Below are positions 48,711-61,200 of a stretch of DNA of 64,000 nucleotides, one piece after another. Position 1 is the first letter of the stretch; each line of letters opens with the position of its first letter. Location: the NCBI GenBank assembly GCA_945859605.1, contig OX243828.1:19785540-19849539 (forward strand), in the 5' to 3' direction. Below the pieces are notes generated by a model. It was given only the letters and a program-made list of their open reading frames with translations. It was not told the origin of the DNA and searched no databases. The translations under genes were made by a program, and so were the position numbers. Source of the stretch: Lumbricus rubellus. Lineage: Eukaryota; Annelida; Clitellata; Crassiclitellata; Lumbricidae.

Positions 48711-48989
48711 GCATCTTCCTTCAGCGCCAGACGATGCTTTCTGTGCAGTGCGCCAAGAGTTCAGTCGTCGGTCACACTACTGCCATCTATATTATATCAA
48801 ATTTACCATTATGTAATAAAAATTTATACTGCCAACCCATTATTGTTTATCTCCTGTCAATATTTTGGTTCTTTTAAAAATCAATTGTGCGCTTCGTTCC
48901 GCCAATTTTCGTTTGCCGATTTTCTTGAGTGAATTTGATCTTTCCTACCGTGTGTAACTTAAAGGTCTTTGGTGTGATTGTGCAACTAT

Positions 48990-49340
48990 AAAACTCATGC
49001 ATAAGTTCATATAAGCTTCTCGACACCCCTCCCCACCAGTTCAAAAGTTAATTACCTAAAGTCATCTACAAAATATTATTTTACTATAAACTTTATGTTT
49101 GTTACACATCATAAATTATTTGCTACCTAGACTTGGACACAATTAATTATAAATTTAATTATAAGTTATAATGTAATCAAATGCAAAAATGCCATAGTGG
49201 AGGTCATAATTAGAGTTTTTGTTTGTGTACGTATATTTTGTTGAGACCCGCTCCCCCATACACAAATTGCCTAAATCCTGTGATCTCAACTCCTTTCAGC
49301 ATACATAATAATTATATGGACATTGGACAGCTTCCAATTG
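48990..49340. mobile_element. MITE of the GGGGCCATCC family, decayed copy 4
   Basis: Shares CACCCCTCCCCACCAG, TTACCTAAAGTCATCTA, TTATTTTACTATAAACTTTA, GCCATAGTGGAGGTCATAAT and CACAAATTGCCTAAATCC with the other copies, but its termini are eroded (TATATGGACATTGGACAG). Confidence 0.6.
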
Positions 49341-52167
49341 TAATCTTTGATTTACCTCAGCAACTGATTAAGCTACATGTAAGTGACGGGAATCAGATTA
49401 AATAACTAAACAAAATCTACGAGTCAGATTCCTGAATTTCCTGTGGGCTCAAATTCAATCAACTTGGCTGCATGGGTTATGGTAGGACTTGGTTTCATGT
49501 ACAAGTAGGCAAATGGACAGTAGACCTACTGTAGATCTGATAGTTAAGGTGCATGCTGTCTTGGTCTTAGAATTCAACAGTTTTGGTCTCAAAGTTTCAA
49601 GTCTTGCATATAAGTCTGGTGGTAATAATGCCACAGTATGTTTTCATAGTTCAAGCTTCAGTGTCCAAGCACTTATCCAGTAGGCCTACTCATGCATTTT
49701 GCCATTGGCAGTGTCCATGCACTTCTTTATTCCCCAAGCATTCTTTAGTCCTAAAGCATTCCTCAGTGCCCATTACAAGCATTTCTTCAGTGTCCAAGCA
49801 TTTCTTCAGTGTCCAAGCAATTCTTCATAGCCCATAAAGCTACTTAGACTATGTTTAACAAAGAAAGAAATTCTAAGGATATTGCCTAGGCTATCAATAG
49901 TTTTATTCACGAATAAAATTGCAAGTCAGTACACAATAATCGACTTCGGGTATTTACAACCGTTCCAAGTACTCAAAATGAAAGTTCTTGGATGCCAAGT
50001 ACAAGTACAATCAAATGAGCAACAAACTTCAGGTTGCGTAAATTCCATTTGAAATAGCAACATGTGCATTTGGCATTAGGGTCAACAGGTTTACAACCCT
50101 TTAATAGCGTCATACATGACTTGATCATCACATGGGGTTCCCTGTAACAAAGTCTGTTAGGCAATAAGACCATTTAAATACATTGACGCACATTCTTCCG
50201 TGAGATTATGGCGCCGCTGTTATGTACTTTACACACGTGCCATTGAAACTACCTAGATGTATGTACAAGTGTTCACACAAGCTCTAATATTTAATATTTA
50301 CAGCAAAGTTTTTCGCACTTGCATCCTAAAAAATCTGATACAGACTATAATTATGCTAGCAGTGAATGATTAGAAATTTTATATGGCTCCATTAGAGATT
50401 ACAGCAAAGTGAAATTCACACACCCTGCACCAAATTCAGATTTTTCTTGACTGCAATGTGTTGTATTTACAAAATATCCGATACCAGGCTTACCACATGA
50501 TATTGCCTGCAATAGTGCGAGCAGCAAGAAATGTTATTCATTCAGTAATCTAACCTAAATAAAATTTGATAAAAAGAATGCTATCCATTAGATAATCTAA
50601 GCCTGCTAAAATAACCGATATTTACTATCTTATCTAATCAAAACAATGCTATTTATCATCATCTAATTCATTTAGACAATGCTAAAGCATTATTGAACAA
50701 AGAATGCTACATACAAAGCCAATTGAAATATTAATGTGATTCATTAATTTCTACATTTTTCAGTCAGCGACTTTCTAAAGCTATGATTTAACGTGGAAAC
50801 TATTTTAATAGACGCTGTTTCTAGCAATGGCTGGATTGGAAGGATGTCGAAAACACAAAAGTGGAAAAGAGGCAAAAGAAAAGGAGCCAAAGACCAGAAA
50901 AGATTGGACAGGGTGAAAGAAGGTTTTGAGAAAGAAGCAGACGTATGAAAAGATACAGATTGGAGAAATGTGGACATGCAAATGTACTCGATTTTATATA
51001 GCGCCCGTATGACCTTACCCTGCTCGTTTGAAATGAATTGATTGGGCAAGATACTTCACAACTTAAAATGAGAAAATCATTTCTAACAGGGAGTCCTTAT
51101 CTTATTTAAATGTCACGTAAACCAAAGTGCGGTATAAATAGTTGGTCATCACAACAGCAAACTTATAATTGGATTTAGAATAATGTGGGTCATCTTAAAA
51201 TATTTGACTTTGATTTAACTCTATAGATGACGTATATTACCATGTCTGTACAACAAAATGTGAATAACAATTGGTCAATTAGAGAATATTCTTATCTTAT
51301 CTTTACCACTGCTGTCCACTTTAATAGTCCCCACACCACTTAAGGCCCCATGTACGGACCGTTCTAGCGAGAGATTCAAATCTCTCAAATAAGTCAATAT
51401 TGTTAAACAAACTGCAATCTGCTCTCTAACACAGAGGAGCATGGAAATGATGGGACGCAGCCTACACTCAAATCAATGCAGCAGAGGAGAAGGAAGGGAA
51501 AAAATGGGCAGAACAAAACAGAATAAGAACAGAAGCCTCAGATATGCAACGTTGAGGTGCATTAAAATTTCTCACAGTAATAACAAAATGACAGGAAATA
51601 ATCTGGGAGGACTGGCCAGAGGTTAACTGGAAGTGAAGAACGATGACAAGCAAAGCACCATACAGGTCAACAACTAAAGAGCTTCTACGTCACCAGTAGC
51701 CAGCGCACAAAAGCAGCCAAGCAGCTAACTATGACGCACGAAAACTACGACAGTCGTGTCATCAACACCAAAACTCAGTCCATTTATATAGCTCCAACTT
51801 CAGAAACGTGCACCAGCACTACAGAGAGATGACGACAGCAAGGACACCGGAGAGAAAAACGTCGAAAACCGCGTGCAACAAGCGAGGACACAGTAGATCA
51901 AGAATAAGTTAACCACGTAGCGAAGCTTAGCGACATTTCCAGATTCCGTTTCTTTATCCATTCGGGCAATATTCGTAAGAAGCGCCTCTTCAAGACAACC
52001 GTCACATAATCGCGTGCACGATCCGACCACGGCGAAGACCGAACGTTTTCAAGCTGTGAGAAAAGCTGCTGAAACTCTACGCCTCAAGACTTCATTCGAA
52101 ATCTGCGACTGCCTTTCTTGGTTCAGTCGAAGAAAGAAGCGAGAGATATGGGAGAGATGCAACATTG

Positions 52168-52238
52168 TTAACCCTTTAATGCCGGAGGGTATAGGATTTC
52201 CTATACCATTTACTACCATCTCGGCATTAAAGGGTTAA
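52168..52238. mobile_element. TTAA-flanked palindromic MITE, copy 3
   Basis: A 71-bp element with the same ends as 26089 and 30307, located 33 bp beyond the CYLD stop codon and therefore in its 3' UTR. Confidence 0.9.
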
Positions 52239-52270
52239 GTCGGAATTGTGGTCGGTGGTGGTGGGTGGGC

Positions 52271-55200
52271 TTATCGGTAGGGTTCCATTGCTTGCGACTG
52301 GTACATGCAGATGTATCCGTCGCACAGCAGACGGCGCATGCGTTCCGGAAGGTTCTTGTCGTCCGTGCATTTCACGATTTCGAGTCGATTTTCGTCCGCG
52401 AGGAAAGCAGGAAGTTCGGGACAGGATTCGATCTGTGGCACGTTATGACCATGTTGCTGACCTGCAAGGCAAACAGTTATTGCGATGATAATGTTATTTT
52501 TTCATTAACATAATTCAAAACAGTGTGCGACTCGGTGGCCTATCGGTAACGCGCCTGCTCACGGAGCATGCAGTCGCGGGTTCGACTCCCGGTAACGACC
52601 TTGGGCAAGTTGTTTGCGCACACGTGCCTCTGTCACCAGTGACCAAGCAGTATAATTTGGTACCGGCATAAGCTGGGAAGTAAACGGCAAGTCCTGTGAT
52701 ACACTCGCCTCGTATCCAGGACCTTGCAAAGGAGATGAGCGCCTCCCTGTGTTCCACATGGAACTGGATGGAGTTTACCTTTTTTACTTTGCTATTAATA
52801 ACAATACATACAACCTTCTTTCAAAGCTTCATTTACTACATCTGACAAGTCAATCTTTGTTTCATAAATCTCTCAAGTGTCTTTTCTTTCGCCGTGGCTG
52901 GTGTGGGAGCGCCTCTAAGTAGTTTTCTTGAAGGGGCGCTAAATAAATTCATAGAATGAATGAATATAAATTTGCTAATTAAATAATTATAATTGGTACT
53001 TCTCTTTGGAATGTGCTTTCTCCTTGTGTTTGCTCTACAATTCAGTATGGCAGTCTCTCTTTTTCCTTCTCTCTTCTCAAAACCTGCTTCTTCTCTCGTG
53101 GCCTTGCACACTGGGAGCACTTCTGAACAGTTCACCCTAATAGCGGCATTTTAAAAATGTTTAAATACAGATTACAGAACAATACATTACAATACAATAT
53201 AATACGATACAGTATAATACAATACAGTACAATATAATACGATAAGAACAATACGAAACAGTACAATACAATACAGTACAATATACTACAGTACAATACA
53301 ATATGATAAGTACAATATGATACAGTACAATACAACACAGTACAATACAATACAACACAGTACAATAATATTATAATATTATACAGTACAATACAATACA
53401 GTACAATACAATACAATACCTACCAATTCGATCGGCCATGCTGTCGAAGAAGACCCACGGAGCGTTCGACATCGATCCACATTTTGTGAACGTGACGTAG
53501 TGACTCGTTTTGATGCAGATGACGGCGAAGAGATCCATGACTTCCGATCGGATCTCAGGCGCGCCCGGTCGATCATAGAAGTCAAGCGACTCCGGATAAA
53601 TGTCGAGCAACTTCGGATTGTGACCCTGTCGCATCGTCGGCGAATGACTCTTCAAAAGCAAGAAGAAAAACAAGATTCAAATTTAATCATTTACCGACCA
53701 AGGGTATAGGATTACCCATATCATTTTGGTCGGATTACCCACATCATTTTGGTAACACTTTGGTCGGTAAAGGGTTAAAAGGTTTGTGTCTTTGATGTGT
53801 CAACATCGGTCAGGTTATGCACACTCAATTGCTCGTTTAGTGGTTCCTTTCGGCCGCTCTGCGACAATGCAGCGCCAGTTGGTCCAACAACCTTGAACAG
53901 GGCTTCCCTTGATTATAATTATGATACCTCCCAAACTGTGTTCAGTATCACCAACTGGTGCTTAGGAACTAGTAGGTCAAACAAGTCAATTTAAGCCAAT
54001 GCAGCTGATGTACTGAAGAACTTGTTCATGGTGAGACATGCTGCAAAGTGCTACGCAAGAGTTTTAGATGCGTTGCAGCCTGCTGAGATACCCACCAAAA
54101 TACAAATTAACATAATCAAGATGAGCAGAGACAACGGAAGAGACTGCAGTCTTCAACTAATTATTATTATTATTATTATTTTAATCATTTTTATTATTAT
54201 TTTAATCATTTTTATTTTTATTATTAATATTATCATTAACCTGATGAGTTCTAACTATACCATAATTTGTTTTCTATTCTTCAGATAATCATTTTAAATA
54301 CCTAACAAAAGATATAATAAATATTATATTTAGATAAATCAGTCACCACTAAAATGCAGGTCTTGCAGAAGTAAGCCCTGTCGAAGCCTTTTCCGAATTC
54401 GAGGAAACAATCGCGACATTCAGACGACGCTAGTTTTCCACAGAAGCAACACGGCTGAGGATCTGAAACGGAACAAAACAACTGTATTGCAATGTAACTA
54501 AGTATGTTCGATTAGATATTTTAATAGATAAGATGAGGATAGTTGGAAGAATTGGATTAGATTACCACAGACCTTAGAATTATATTAGATCAGGATAGTT
54601 GGGTGGATAGAACTGGATTAGGAGTGGCAACTTAGAATTAGATTAGGATAGTTAGATAGTAGTCCTCAGGATTAGATTAAAATAATTAGCCTACCATGCT
54701 GGAGCATGTTCGTGATGTCGAGTGTTAGACTTGGAACAATTCGCTGGTACATCTGGAAATCCTTTCCAAACCGCGGCATCTGAAGGATGAGACAACGCGG
54801 CACCTGGAAAAATACAAACAACAAATAATGAGATCAAAAACAGAAAAGTTAGAAAGAACCATAAACACTGAAAATAACAATAAATAGGAAAACTACTAAA
54901 CAATGGAAGAAAAAGAATTGAAAATGGAACAATGAGACAAATATAAACAATGCAGGGAAGTAATAAACGGTAAACACTGATGATATTTAATGATGCAGAT
55001 GATGACTATTGATAATTACAAGATGATGATAACAATCACAACGATGATGATGAGGGTCATGATGATGGCAATGACAGTTCAGATGATTAATATGATAATA
55101 GGTTAGATAATGATGGTTTTGACAGTCTGAAAGATAATAATCATGGTGATGAAGACGCTTTAGATAGGGATGAATAACAATTATGACTATCCTGAAGATG

Positions 55201-58200
55201 ATGATAACCATTGTCTTGAAGATGATGACAATAACCATTGTCTTGAAGGTGAAGATGATAACCATTGTCTTGAAGATGATGACGATAACCACGACAACTT
55301 AGATAATGATGATGATCAAGACAGTCTTGAAGACGATGATGAAGATAATCATGACAGTTTAGATGATGACTACGATAATCCTAACGATGACAACGAATAC
55401 AACGATGGCTTAGGTAATGATGATGATGACACCACTGACAGCTCTAAAGTTCGTGATGATTACAACACACGCAGTGACAATGATGATGACGATGATGATG
55501 ACAATGGCAATCAGAGTGACAACTGTTTTAAAATCAGACCTCAACGAGTTTGATGTCTGACTGGAAGAGTGAAAGACTAAGTAGTTGCTGCGTCGTCGGC
55601 AGCTGAACCTTTTCGTCTTTATCGACAAACAACTGGTAACAGAAACCCGAATGACCAGAACTGCAATGAACAACCAAAACAAGGTTCATCATTTTTTTAA
55701 CCCTATGGTGAAGAACATGTAACGAGGAACAAAAATATGGAACCAAGAATTATTGCATTGCAGAAGAAGAAAAAAGAGGAGAGATATCCTTTGAGCTAAA
55801 TATGACAGGCAGCCATGTGTATGAAGTGTAATAACAATAATAATCTTTGTTTATTTTTCACACTGACACAACGCAGTATGTTTACAATCAGTAATGTACG
55901 GATGATCAAAAGCTGTTAAAGGGAGTTGAAATTAAATGTCGGCAGCCATGCAAGGCGTCCAACATGTCCTACTGCTCAGTTGCCAACACCAACTGCTGAA
56001 TGGAAGGTTGAGTGGGCTAGGCCTTTTAGGGAGGGTAGTGGGGAGCGATCCCACATCCATGTACTATTCGTGCCAGGGTGTTTACCATTACCCTAAAACC
56101 CTCCCAACTTCATTTTCTTAGTCTCAGCATATATGGCCAGCAGCAGGTCCTCTCGCCAGTGTCTAATGCACGGGGCTTCTACCAATCTGTATTGCAAAGT
56201 CTGTACTCTCTATATATAATGCTCTCACCTGAACTTAATAAACGGTTCTGCTTTCATCGTTTCTTGTAGAAGGGAAATGAGAAACTCATCTGGATCTAAA
56301 AATGTACACAGAAAAATGACTATCACATGACCTTTGCAGAAAACATGATATAGACATACATACGAACACAATAATAATAATGCCGACATTCTGACGAATT
56401 TTTATGGCACCGTAACACAGCACATGCTGTTACAAAGGCGCCTCTACAAAACAAAACGCAATCAGTCAAAGGTATGCCTTAGAAAACATATATGTCTTCA
56501 GTCGAGATTTGAAAGCCTCAACTGAGTTGGCCGAACGAACAGAGGTAGGCAATATACATACAAATGCATGTACAGAAAAAAAAATCTAGACAAAGAAAAT
56601 AATCAAATAGACAAAGAATCCTAACATACAATGGAATCATACCACACAAAAGAATTTTAGCAGCCAAAAGAATCCTAACAGATAAAAGTATACTGGCAGA
56701 CAAAAGAATCCAAACAAACAAAGTAATCTGACAGACAAAGAAATCGAGACAAAGACAGTAATCAGTCAGACAAAGACACAACAGACAAAGGAATCCTGGC
56801 AGATAAACAGATAAAGAAATACTGACAGACAAGAGAATTCAAGCAGACAAAGGAATCCAGACAAAGAAAGTTATCTAGCAAAAAATCAAATTCCAGCAGA
56901 CAAAGAAATCCTGAGAGGTTTAGAAATTCTGGCAGATAGAGGAATTCTGGCAGATAGAGGAATTCTGGCAGATAGAGGAATTCTGGCAGATAGAGGAATT
57001 CTGGCAGATAGAGGAATTCTGGCAGATAGAGGAATTCTGGCAGATAGAGGAATTCTGGCAGATAGAGGAATTCTGGCAGATAGAGGAATTCTGGCAGATA
57101 GAGGAATTCTGGCAGATAGAGGAATTCTGGCAGATAGAGGAATTCTGGCAGATAGAGGAATTCTGGCAGATAGAGGAATTCTGGCAGATAGAGGAATTCT
57201 GGCAGATAGAGGAATTCTGGCAGATAGAGGAATTCTGGCAGATAGAGGAATTCTGGCAGATAGAGGAATTCTGGCAGATAGAGGAATTCTGGCAGATAGA
57301 GGAATTCTGGCAGATAGAGGAATTCTGGCAGATAGAGGAATTCTGGCAGACAAAAGGAATGCTGACCTTTTTCTTCATCCATGAACCCCTGGATGTTACT
57401 GCATTGGCTGAGCCATTGTCTCAAGTGCAGCACTTTGTCGGCACGAACAAACATCTGGCTATCATGAGGAAAAAAAGCACAAAGTCAATGGAAAATCACA
57501 ACAAAATTGAAACGTGAATTTCTACATTAATAAATAAAATATTTAATAATCTCAAAGGTAGTTTTATTACGATCATCACAACTATGTATAAGGATTGTTG
57601 GTTAGGTCAATAGGTTAGCCGAAAGGGTCCAGTAATACCAGAAACAGTGCAGCTAATAATATTAATAATTCCTTTATTCCAAGAAACCTTTGCTCCGCCG
57701 GATCTTGGCAAGTTCTAGCCGCCCAGACAAATTTTTTACATCTTGGGATAATTTGTTTAAATCTTGAGGGATCCGAGGTACCTATGGTACCATCAACAAT
57801 GCATTTGATTTATACATGGTCCTTCCAACGAAAAAGTTCCACCTAAAGACACAATGCGCAGACAATTCAATAGAACACAACACAAACAATGACAAAAGTG
57901 CCACCTACTGACAGAAATGACAGACAATACAGTAGAACGCAACACAAAAAGTGCCACACGCTGATGCAAAGGAAATAAAGCACAATACAAAATGACAAAA
58001 GTGCCACCTACCAACACAAATAATAACCAAAAATACAACAGAACACAATACGATACAAAAGGAAAAAGCGACAATACCAGTACAAAAAAACAATACACTA
58101 CAAAATGCAATATGATACCAGCACCATCAACCCGCACAGGATCATCAAACGAAACAACATAATACAACAAAATACCACCAAAATAATTACCATAAAAATA

Positions 58201-61200
58201 ATGTAAAATAAATATAGCGCAAAACAACAACGACAGTACTAGCGCCACCTACCAACGCAAAGGATTAACGATCCCGTCTCGCAGAGCGCGCTGTATCTGG
58301 TTGTAGTTCTTGATATCCGTTGGTGCCATCTCGCGGTGCAGAATCGAATCAAAAGCCGACGAAAATGCAAACATGCTAAAGAGAGTTGTGTCCAGATAAC
58401 AGGAGTTGTGGTGGCCCTGGATGCCCATATTCCGACCGGGGTGGGTGGCCCGCTGTCGTGCGGCGCCGCGCTGCACCTCGAAAAACCGGTTAAGGTCCTC
58501 GGACGTTTCGAAGATCAGGTGAGCGTAGACTCCAGAAATTTCGTCGCATTCCATGCTACCGAAAGCTGAAGCGCAATGAAAAACGCACCCGTTTGTAGTT
58601 TGTATCGGAGGCACATTAAAAACCAGTCTAGTTAGCACTTTCCATACCATCTGTAAATTGTCTTACCTTAAGTGAACACTGCCTCACAAATTTTTGTCTT
58701 TGGCTCACCTTCTATATCAGCCTTAAACAACCATAATGGGTTCGTTCGCGGGGCGCGGTGGTGCAATCGTTGCCTTGGAGCCGGAAGGTTCGAGGTTCGA
58801 ATCCATCTCACCGCGTAAGGACCTTGGGCAAGTCCTTCACTCACAATTGCTCAGCTCTTCGGCGTGAAACTCCAATGCAGTGTCCGCTCTGCATTCGGGA
58901 GCGCCTCTGAGTAGTGAGAGCTTGAAGAGGAGCTACAACAAGTGCAGTAGTGCACATACAAACAAATAATAGGGCCTACCGTGCCCATGCATTGCCTCTA
59001 CTCACCTGTGGAGTCGGTGCGTCGTACAAACTGCGACGCTTCTGCGAATCGTTTGTCTCGTCGAACTCGAACGAGATTCGTGAAGAATCCTTTCTTTGGC
59101 GCACAGTTGAAAAGACGCACGTCTTTGAACGTTCCGTCCGTACAAGCAGGATTCTCATTCTCCTGAGAAAAAGAAATTGGGAAAAGATTCATTAGCAAAA
59201 CGGAAGAGAGCTTTTAAGAAGAAGAGGAATGGTGGCAAGGAGAAGAAGGAAAGATGGAAGAGGATGAAAAGGAAAATGAAGACAGGGAAGAGGAGGAGGA
59301 ACATATAAAACATATGTATGTATGTATGTGTGTATGTATGTATGTATGTATGTATGTATATTAAGATTACTGCATAACTTGTGAATTTATGTAAAGCGCA
59401 GTGCGTCTTGCAGGCGTTACATTAAAGAAAAGATTACTACTATTATTATTATAGATCCTCCCATGTCCCACTTTTGGGTTGCGACTCACAGTTTGGAAAA
59501 CACTGGCCTAGGCGGGCCACTAAAGATCAGTTTATGGGGGGAGGGGGGCCAAAGGTTGGACAGCACTGGATTAGGACAAATAAGATAATACACCTACCAG
59601 TTCGACGCCAGCATATTCTGCACCGCCTTCCTTCAGGAACCCCATCCACCGTATGACTCCGTACTGCATTTCGTTGTATCCTGGAATATCCACTTCAACC
59701 ATCGATCCGATGTCCAACTCTGTACTAGACTTCGAAGGATCGAGAGGTTTCGGCACAAAACCGTCTCCATCACTACCCCTTGGAATCGCGACCCCCAAAG
59801 GGTCAGGCACCGGTCGTGTGCCAGCTAGCGGCGCAGTGATCGCCCCGCTGAACTGTCGGGGCACTGCTGGGAACTCTCGAATCGGCTGGTTGCGAACGTG
59901 AGCTGGGAACATCGGCTCAAGATGGGTCTCGAGAGTTTCCGGCGGTTCGTTCATTTCGGAATTCCCGTCTTGCGGTGGTCTTCTCCTCGTGCGGTCCTTC
60001 GTGACGACACCGGTCTCGAGGACATCCGTCACGTCGGTCGGTGTGACTTCCGGCAAATAGCGATCCCCTGGAAAAAAGTGAACACAGGTTTTTAATTGGA
60101 AAGCAGCCAAATAATAATAACATCGTGCATCGGTCTTGACAAAAAATTACTTTGAAGGACGACCTAAATTATCGACAAACAGTCAAAATATCAACGAACT
60201 GTGACAGATTGAAATGTAACTTGAAAGTATGGGGTTCATTGATGGTTTTACAGTCCAGTCTTTGTGCTCTTATAAACAGCTGAAACAATTTAATTAACTG
60301 ACAATGGCATTTGAACTGACAGCTGACACTGGAAAACTTTGCAAAGCATCACAGAAGTAGCCTCCAAGTGACGATGGTGTATAAATTCTCATAATTCAAG
60401 TCATTGAATCAACTGAAGTCACACAAAAAATAATAGAAAACAGTCAAAAAGCCAACAGAACTAATTAACTGACCATTCAAACCTACTCAACTCAGGCAAC
60501 CAATTAGCCAGCCAACCACAGAGCCAGACTCAGCCAGCCAACCATTTAGCCAGCCAACCATTTAGCCAGAAAACCACATAGACAACCAACCTCCTAGGGA
60601 GCCAACCACCTAGTCAGCAAACCACAGAGCTAGCCAACCAAATAGCTAGCCAACTACAGAACCAGTCAATCTCCTAGCCAGCCAACCACTCATCCACGCT
60701 GCCAGCCAAACACCCACTGACCTACACACCACACTATCCACCCCCCCCCCCCCACTCATCAAGACACCCAATGCAAGCAACACCCAAAGACATCAAGCAC
60801 ATTTTCAAACCAAAAAGAGGTCCAAGCCAATTTTACCCTTTCGCTACGGAGCTCGTCGCAGCAACGGGTTATCAAGTCAAGATGCGGGTTCGGTCTTGTA
60901 ACGAAAGGGTTAAACCATAAAAAGGTCCAAGCATCTTTTCCAGCCATTCTTTAACCCTTTAATGCCGGAGGGTATAGGATTTCCCATACATCTTACTACA
61001 CTCTCGGCATTAAAGGGTTAACTCACCTCTGAATGGTCTCTCTCGCAATCTGTTGCGATCAAACGGCGAGTTATCTTCGAGCGTCCGCTGCTCGTTCCCA
61101 GCGAGCGACGACGAGATCCTCTGAGCAGCATTCCGATGATCGAGCTGGTTCCCCGCCTGCGCTCGGAACGACGGAATCTGATCGTAAGACGCAGAGAAGA

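Larger units (their letters stand above)
48708..52270. other. Region between TMEM143-like 5' end and CYLD 3' end
   Basis: Both flanking genes run on the - strand. The left part should hold the TMEM143 promoter, and the right part up to 52270 the CYLD 3' UTR. It contains a decayed MITE (48990-49340), a CAAGCATTTCTTCAGTGTC repeat (about 49660-49820) and a palindromic MITE (52168-52238) that would lie inside the CYLD 3' UTR. The CYLD poly(A) site could not be settled. No additional gene was recognised. Confidence 0.5.

Noticed and set aside
52246..52513. Two plus-strand open frames of about 80 aa
   Set aside because: Antisense shadows of the last CYLD exon (52461-52271).
55170..55553. 127-aa Asp/Asn-rich open frame on the plus strand
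   Set aside because: Translation of GAT-repeat DNA in a CYLD intron; it overlaps a real exon antisense and has no splice or family support.
56762..57454. A 230-aa minus-strand open frame with LPEFLY repeats, and overlapping SARIPL and ICQNSS frames
   Set aside because: The start belongs to the real CYLD exon (57458-57367); the rest is the 18-bp intronic array read through. All three frames are open because the unit is a multiple of three without stops, not because it codes.
57793..58248. 151-aa hydrophobic minus-strand frame resembling a membrane protein
   Set aside because: It lies in the CYLD intron between 58253 and 57458. The hydrophobicity comes from ACACAA/ACAAAT-type repetitive DNA on the opposite strand; no recognised family.
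42735..58968. Possible tRNA genes at the A/B-box-bearing heads
   Set aside because: The cloverleaf arms do not close, the sequences continue into shared SINE bodies, and copies sit inside introns in both orientations.
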